From JOPF133 sp052144935 (GTDB taxonomy: Bacteria; Acidobacteriota; Terriglobia; Bryobacterales; Bryobacteraceae), in contig JBKQPR010000095.1 of assembly GCA_052144935.1 (NCBI GenBank), positions 1 to 25,902 on the forward strand: DNA of 25,902 bases. Direction: 5' to 3'. The position numbers and the translations under genes were made by a program. Within the stretch, counting starts at the first letter, position 1, and each line of letters opens with the position of its first letter. Positions 22,012 through 25,902 of this stretch are shown in pieces. A model generated the notes under the pieces. The model was not told the origin of the DNA, made no database searches, and was given only the letters and a program-made list of their open reading frames with translations.

Positions 22012-23870
22012 AAGTTCGACCCCTCCAAAGGCGCGACGATCATATTGGCGCGAAATTCCTCGCGGTCCAGGAACGGCCACAGGTCTTCCAGCGGCAACGA
22101 GACCAAGGAGCCGTCCGCCAGTTGTTTGGAAGAAAGCCGCGGCCCGCGCATTTCGTCGGGAATCACCATCACGTCGCACACCACCGGCCCGGGAGTTTCC
22201 AGCACCTGGCGTACCTGTTGGCGAAGGTTCGCCTGGGTCTCGATCCGCGCGGTGGCCAGCCCGAAGGCCGCCGCCACCTTGCACACGTCCGGCACCGTCA
22301 GCCCGGTGGCGGCGTCGCAGCCGATCTGCGGCGAGCCGAAAAAGTTGGTTTGCGAGGCGCGGATCGAAGCATAGCCGTCGTTGTTCAACACAAAGAATTT
22401 GATCGGCAGCCGCAGCCGCGACACGGTCTCCAGCTCCTGGATATTGAATTGAAACCCGCCGTCGCCATCCACGCAAACGGTCCGCCGGGGCCGGCCCCAG
22501 AGAGCACCCATGGGGTCTCCTCGCACCCCGCTTCCAATGCAGTCGCCGATGGCGCCGGGCAGTCCGTACCCCATGGCGCCCAGCCCGGCCGTATGAAAAA
22601 CCCTCTGGCCGGTGCGGTTGGGGAAGGCGAAGATGAAAATCTCGATGGCGCTGCCCGAACTTCCCGACACAATCACATCCTCAGCCGTGGTCGCCTCCGC
22701 AATGGCCTCCGCCAGATAATAAATGCTCACCCGGCCCTCCGGCTTGCGATGCTCGGGCAGCACCACCGCGTAGCGCGTTTTCCAATCCGCGCAGCGCTCC
22801 TTCCACGCGGTGCGAGGCTTCTCCACCACCTGATCGGCCTGCCGCAGCATCTCGCGCAGGAACGCGCCCGCATCCGCGCAAACCGGCGTCTGAATGTGCG
22901 GGTCCAGCTTGCGAATCTCGGCGGGATCGATATCCACCATCACCTTATGCGCCGCGCGCGCCAGCTTCTCGGGAGCATAGCCGGTGATGGCGAAATCCAA
23001 TCGCGCGCCGATCGCCAGCAGGAAATCGCAGTTCTGCAGCGCGAAATTGGCGCCGCGCGCCGCCAGCGTGCCCGGCCGCCCCACATACAGCGGATCCTCG
23101 GCGGATAGGATATCGGCCGCGCACCACGTGGCGGCCACCGGCAGTTCCAGCCTGCGCCACAGCGAGCGGAATTCCTCCTCCGCGCGGGCCAGCCGGACTC
23201 CGTTGCCCACAAACAGCAACGGGCGTTCGGCCGCGTTCAGCGCCTCGATGGTTTCCCGCACCTTGCCCGGAAGGGGCGCCGCGTCGAACACCGGCGGCAG
23301 TTCCGCGGGGTCGAATGCACCGAGAGCCTTTTCGTCGATGGGCGCCGCCTGCACGTCCAGAGGGATATCGATCCACACAGGTCCCGGACGGCCGTGGCGC
23401 GCCAGGTGCACCGCCTTCTCCAGGTGGTACCGGATGCTGGCGGGTTCCAAAATCGTCACCGCGTATTTGGTGAGCGGGCGGACAATCGAGATGGTGTCGA
23501 CTTCCTGCACGCCCAACTGGCGCATTCCGAGCGGCGTGCCATCCGCGCCGAACATCCGATCCGGCCGCTTCACTTGCCCCGAGAGAAACAGCACCGGAGT
23601 CGAGTCCAGCCATGCTCCGGCCAAGCCAGTGACGGCATTGGTGCCACCCGGCCCGGTGGTGACCATCGCCACGCCAAGCTGGCCGGTCGCCTTGGCGTAG
23701 TGTTCCGCCGCCATGGCGCTGGCCTGTTCGTGCGCATTGCAGATGCCCTCTATGGCGCCACATTGGGCGAGCGAAGCATTCAAATGCATGGCCCCGCCGC
23801 CGGTCACAAGAAACACATGCCGGATCCCCAGGTCCGCGACAAAGCGCATCACGTAATCGGAAAGTTTCAT
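22008..23870 (-). CDS. Thiamine diphosphate-dependent enzyme, acetolactate synthase-like
   Basis: The 620-aa protein has the three-domain ThDP fold. The N-terminal pyrimidine-binding domain carries the conserved Glu (AHEQASA, E48) and the TTGPGGTNAVTGLAGAW region (71-87). A central domain spans about 190-345. The C-terminal pyrophosphate-binding domain has the GDG...NN motif (GDG 469-471, NND 496-498). It resembles IlvB, but no ilvN or ilvC follows and it lies in a nucleotide-sugar operon beside an RfbH homologue. ThDP enzymes in that setting include YerE, which transfers a two-carbon unit from pyruvate to a 3,6-dideoxy-4-keto sugar. A Gly/Arg-rich insert at about 446-462 is unusual. Its stop overlaps the SDR start by 4 nt. 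The enzyme class is firm; the YerE-like role is inference. Confidence 0.88.
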   Translation of the reverse strand: MKLSDYVMRFVADLGIRHVFLVTGGGAMHLNASLAQCGAIEGICNAHEQASAMAAEHYAKATGQLGVAMVTTGPGGTNAVTGLAGAWLDSTPVLFLSGQVKRPDRMFGADGTPLGMRQLGVQEVDTISIVRPLTKYAVTILEPASIRYHLEKAVHLARHGRPGPVWIDIPLDVQAAPIDEKALGAFDPAELPPVFDAAPLPGKVRETIEALNAAERPLLFVGNGVRLARAEEEFRSLWRRLELPVAATWCAADILSAEDPLYVGRPGTLAARGANFALQNCDFLLAIGARLDFAITGYAPEKLARAAHKVMVDIDPAEIRKLDPHIQTPVCADAGAFLREMLRQADQVVEKPRTAWKERCADWKTRYAVVLPEHRKPEGRVSIYYLAEAIAEATTAEDVIVSGSSGSAIEIFIFAFPNRTGQRVFHTAGLGAMGYGLPGAIGDCIGSGVRGDPMGALWGRPRRTVCVDGDGGFQFNIQELETVSRLRLPIKFFVLNNDGYASIRASQTNFFGSPQIGCDAATGLTVPDVCKVAAAFGLATARIETQANLRQQVRQVLETPGPVVCDVMVIPDEMRGPRLSSKQLADGSLVSLPLEDLWPFLDREEFRANMIVAPLEGSNF

Positions 23871-23876
23871 ACCCAG

Positions 23877-24371
23877 CTATACGGACCGGCCGGGCTTCCC
23901 GGCCAGTTCCCCGGAGAGAATCCGGTCCACCAACTCGCGCACCGCGCCATGCCCGCCGCGCGCGCCAGTCACCACCGCGGCCTTTGCCAACGCCGCCGGC
24001 CGGGCATCCGCGGGAGCCGCCGCCAGCCCGGCAATCTCCATGGCCGCCAGATCGTTCACATCGTCGCCCATGAAGCAGATTTCCTGCAATTCCAGTTGGC
24101 GGCGCTCGGCGAAAGCCCGTAACGCGCCGGCCTTATCCTTGCAGCCCTTGGTGATATCGGTGAGATTCATTTTCGCGGCAAAGCGGTCCACCAGCGGGCT
24201 GTCTTCGCCGGAAATCAGCGTCACGGTCAGGCCGGCTTTCCGCGCGAGCGAAACCCCCATAATGTCGGAAAACGAGAAGCGCTTCCACTCTTCGCCGCTG
24301 GGCCCCCACCACACACCGCCATCCGTCAGGACGCCATCCACGTCCAGGGCGATCGCCTTCAAAACCGGCAC
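23877..24371 (-). CDS. KdsC-type HAD phosphatase
   Basis: The 164-aa product from GTG 24371 has HAD motif I LDVDGVLTDG (D10, D12), motif II in LISGED, a conserved Lys in DKAGALR, and motif IV CFMGDDVNDLAAM. It lacks a cap domain, as in tetrameric KdsC and related C0 phosphatases. Those hydrolyse KDO-8-phosphate, or the 9-phosphates of sialic acid and KDN. The GTG overlaps the last base of the NeuB stop (TAGTG), so the two are coupled. This points to dephosphorylation of the NeuB product. The frame is open to 24569, but the extra residues are NeuB-gene shadow sequence. A TTG at 24362 is an alternative start. KDO-8-phosphate as substrate is less likely because no kdsA or kdsB is adjacent. Confidence 0.88.
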   Translation of the reverse strand: MPVLKAIALDVDGVLTDGGVWWGPSGEEWKRFSFSDIMGVSLARKAGLTVTLISGEDSPLVDRFAAKMNLTDITKGCKDKAGALRAFAERRQLELQEICFMGDDVNDLAAMEIAGLAAAPADARPAALAKAAVVTGARGGHGAVRELVDRILSGELAGKPGRSV

Positions 24372-25267
24372 TACCGCCTGGCCCCCACGCGGCGCAGCTT
24401 CTGGATGATGGGCTGCTCGCGCTCGTAGACGCGCTTCACCCCGTCCCCCAGCGACTGCTCCACCAGGCGGATGTAGCTCACGATGCGCGTAATGCCATTG
24501 GGCTCCAGCGAGGCGGCGTGGTCGGACCCCCACATGGCGCGGTCCAGTGTAATGTGCCGCTCCACGCAACAGGCCCCCAGCGCCACTGCGGCGACGGTCG
24601 AAGGCAACCCGGTTTCGTGGCCCGAATAGCCGATCGGCACGCCATAGCGTTCGCGCAGCGTACCGATGGTCCGCAGGTTCAGCTCGGGATAAAAGGCCGG
24701 GTAGGTGCTGCAGGCGTGCAGCAGAATCAGATTCTCGCGGCCCAGCACTTCCACCGCATGGTCGATCTCTTCCACCGTGCTCATGCCTGTCGAAAGAATC
24801 ACCGGTTTGCCTGTGGCGCGGGTGTGGCGCAGCAGGTTATCGTCGGTTAGGGACGCCGAGGCAATCTTATAGCACGGCGGACTGAATCGCTCCATGAAAT
24901 CCACCGACTCTTCGTCCCAGCAGGAAGTGAACCACGGCATTTTGACTTCGCGGCAATAGCGCGCCACCAACTGGTATTCGTCGTAGCCGAACTCCAGCCC
25001 GCGCTTCAGGTCGCCATTGGTCGAGCCAAACGGGCTCTCCCGCGGCCGGCTCAGTTCGTCCGCCGTGTAGACTACGTCCACGGTGCGCTTCTGAAACTTC
25101 ACGGCATCGCATCCCGCCGCCACGGCCACGCTGATCAGGCGCCGCGCCAGGTCGATATCCCCGTTGTGATTGATCCCGATTTCCGCAATCACATAGCACG
25201 GGTGTCCGTCCCCCACCAGCCGGTCCCCTATACGGACCTCGTTAATCGGTTGTCCCTGATAGGCCAT
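24371..25267 (-). CDS. NeuB-family synthase (N-acetylneuraminate synthase-like)
   Basis: The 298-aa protein is a TIM-barrel NeuB domain. It shows YVIAEIGINHNGD (26-38), VKFQKRT (56-62), ILSTGMSTVEEID, HACSTYPAF, GYSGHE and the metal/substrate motif ERHITLDRAMWGSDHAASLEP. NeuB enzymes condense phosphoenolpyruvate with an N-acylated mannosamine-type sugar or its 6-phosphate to make nonulosonic acids. The usual C-terminal SAF/antifreeze-like domain is absent, so the protein is about 50 residues shorter than NeuB. ATG 25267 is preferred over TTG 25288, which has no better signal. The partner KdsC-type phosphatase overlaps it, favouring a 9-phosphate product. No CMP-sugar synthetase or UDP-GlcNAc epimerase is visible in the window. 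Confidence 0.9.
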   Translation of the reverse strand: MAYQGQPINEVRIGDRLVGDGHPCYVIAEIGINHNGDIDLARRLISVAVAAGCDAVKFQKRTVDVVYTADELSRPRESPFGSTNGDLKRGLEFGYDEYQLVARYCREVKMPWFTSCWDEESVDFMERFSPPCYKIASASLTDDNLLRHTRATGKPVILSTGMSTVEEIDHAVEVLGRENLILLHACSTYPAFYPELNLRTIGTLRERYGVPIGYSGHETGLPSTVAAVALGACCVERHITLDRAMWGSDHAASLEPNGITRIVSYIRLVEQSLGDGVKRVYEREQPIIQKLRRVGARR

Positions 25268-25305
25268 AATCTTCCGCTCTCTTCCCAAAATGCTCTTCGA
25301 TTATC

Positions 25306-25902
25306 TCATCGGGTCGCGTCTTGAACCATGCCGTGCAGCACCTCCACGACGAAGTCGAGCATGGGAGGAGTGAGGCCCGGGTACACTCCGATCCAGAATA
25401 CCTGATTCATGACGAAGTCCGTATTGGTCAGGGGCACGGCAATGCGGTGCGGCGCGTTTTGATACGCCGGCTGCCGCACCAGGTTGCCGCCGAACAGCAG
25501 CCGCGTCGCGATCTTGCGGCTCTCCAGCGCGCGGATCACCTGGTTGCGCGTGAACGGCGCCGTGGGACGCACCGCCAGCGGAAATCCGAACCAGCTCGGC
25601 TCCGAGCCGGGCGTGGCTTCGGGCAATAGGAAGAATTCTTCCAGGTCGCCCAGGCCCTCGTGCAGGCGTTGAAAATTGCGCCGGCGCGCTTCGATAAAGC
25701 CGGGGAGCTTCTGCAACTGCGCCACTCCCACGGCGGCCTGCATATCGGTCATTTTCAGGTTGTATCCGATGTGCGAATACGTATACTTATGATCGTAGCC
25801 GCAGGGCAGATCCCCAAGCTGCCAGTCAAACCGCTTCCCGCAGGTGTTCTCTTTCCCGGGCGCGCACCAGCAATCCCGCCCCCAATCGCGGAACGATTCC
25901 AC
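25306..25902 (-). CDS. rfbH: RfbH-like CDP-4-keto-6-deoxyglucose 3-dehydratase (partial, C-terminal part)
   Basis: The last 198 residues of the gene are present; the start lies beyond the window edge. The opening ESFRDWGRDCWCAPGKENT, followed by CGKRFDWQLGDLP and GYDHKYTYSHIGYNLKMTDM, is characteristic of RfbH (also called DdhC or E1). This is a PMP- and [2Fe-2S]-dependent relative of DegT/DnrJ aminotransferases. The C-x-C-x7-C part of the iron-sulfur motif is visible (codons near 25870, 25864 and 25840). The enzyme removes the C3 hydroxyl of CDP-4-keto-6-deoxyglucose with an E3 reductase, giving 3,6-dideoxy sugars. The region with the His that replaces the aminotransferase Lys lies outside the window, as would rfbF, rfbG and the reductase. 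It is the first gene of the operon seen here, 38 nt ahead of the NeuB gene. Confidence 0.92.
   Translation of the reverse strand: MESFRDWGRDCWCAPGKENTCGKRFDWQLGDLPCGYDHKYTYSHIGYNLKMTDMQAAVGVAQLQKLPGFIEARRRNFQRLHEGLGDLEEFFLLPEATPGSEPSWFGFPLAVRPTAPFTRNQVIRALESRKIATRLLFGGNLVRQPAYQNAPHRIAVPLTNTDFVMNQVFWIGVYPGLTPPMLDFVVEVLHGMVQDATR

Noticed and set aside
22012..22476. N-terminal extension of the SDR gene to 447 aa
   Set aside because: The extra residues lie inside the ThDP-enzyme gene and have no SDR similarity; the TTG at 22011 places the Rossmann strand at the start.
22008..23870. Biosynthetic acetolactate synthase (ilvB)
   Set aside because: No ilvN, ilvC or leader is nearby, and the gene is coupled to sugar enzymes, so a valine/isoleucine role is unlikely.
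24372..24569. N-terminal extension of the KdsC-type gene
   Set aside because: It is read from inside the NeuB gene in another frame; the GTG at 24371 gives the normal family length.
1..25902. CRISPR arrays and tRNA or rRNA genes
   Set aside because: I saw no regularly spaced repeats with unique spacers, and no stretch with a recognisable tRNA or rRNA pattern, including next to the integrase.

Overview
The window is high-GC bacterial DNA from a cell-surface polysaccharide biosynthesis region that has been invaded and partly scrambled by mobile DNA. The fused MDR/Gfo-Idh-MocA oxidoreductase, FkbH-type HAD protein, secreted beta-helix protein, membrane glycosyltransferase, decayed IS21-type elements and plasmid-type parA together suggest a soil bacterium such as a Bryobacterales/Solibacter-type acidobacterium. 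That assignment is inference from gene flavour; no rRNA or marker gene is present.

Layout. (1) 1-3646: the first codons of a leftward gene, then a toxin-antitoxin-like pair (AbrB-type 556-870, RelE/ParE-type 824-1090) and a small ORF, lying between two ~220-bp direct repeats. Each repeat carries the leader and first 51 codons of the oxidoreductase gene; only the second copy continues into the full gene (1439-3646). (2) 3654-6587, leftward: a 634-aa FkbH-like HAD/acyltransferase-type protein and a complete tyrosine recombinase. (3) 6738-11159, leftward: a 1473-aa secreted protein with two parallel beta-helix regions, two Fn3-like modules and a helical repeat tail. (4) 11160-16868: a ~300-bp hairpin-bearing element with inverted ends, a polytopic glycosyltransferase (11704-13275), relics of a transposase and an integrase, a membrane-anchored deacetylase-like protein (14173-15345), and an IS21 relic in which istA and istB are joined by an internal deletion. 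(5) 16869-18621: an unknown DNA-binding-like protein and a convergent ParA/ribbon-helix-helix partition-type pair with its own promoter and CTGTAA-type sites. (6) 18978-25902, leftward: a tightly packed operon in transcription order RfbH-like dehydratase (cut by the window edge), NeuB-type synthase, KdsC-type phosphatase, ThDP-dependent enzyme, SDR epimerase/reductase, FkbM methyltransferase, DPM1/GtrB-like GT2.

How it works together. The right-hand operon looks like a route to unusual sugars. RfbH makes 3,6-dideoxy-4-keto sugars. A ThDP enzyme next to an SDR recalls the YerE/YerF route that puts a two-carbon branch on such a sugar. NeuB plus a KdsC-type phosphatase recalls the nine-carbon ulosonic acid route through a 9-phosphate. 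FkbM and GT2 would methylate and transfer. The left-hand genes (oxidoreductase, FkbH, beta-helix protein, membrane GT, deacetylase-like protein) fit polymer modification and export, but mobile DNA separates them from the operon. The most notable observations are the hybrid sugar operon, the duplicated gene head flanking a toxin-antitoxin pair, the hairpin element at 11.3-11.6 kb, and several promoters placed so that transcripts would be leaderless or nearly so.
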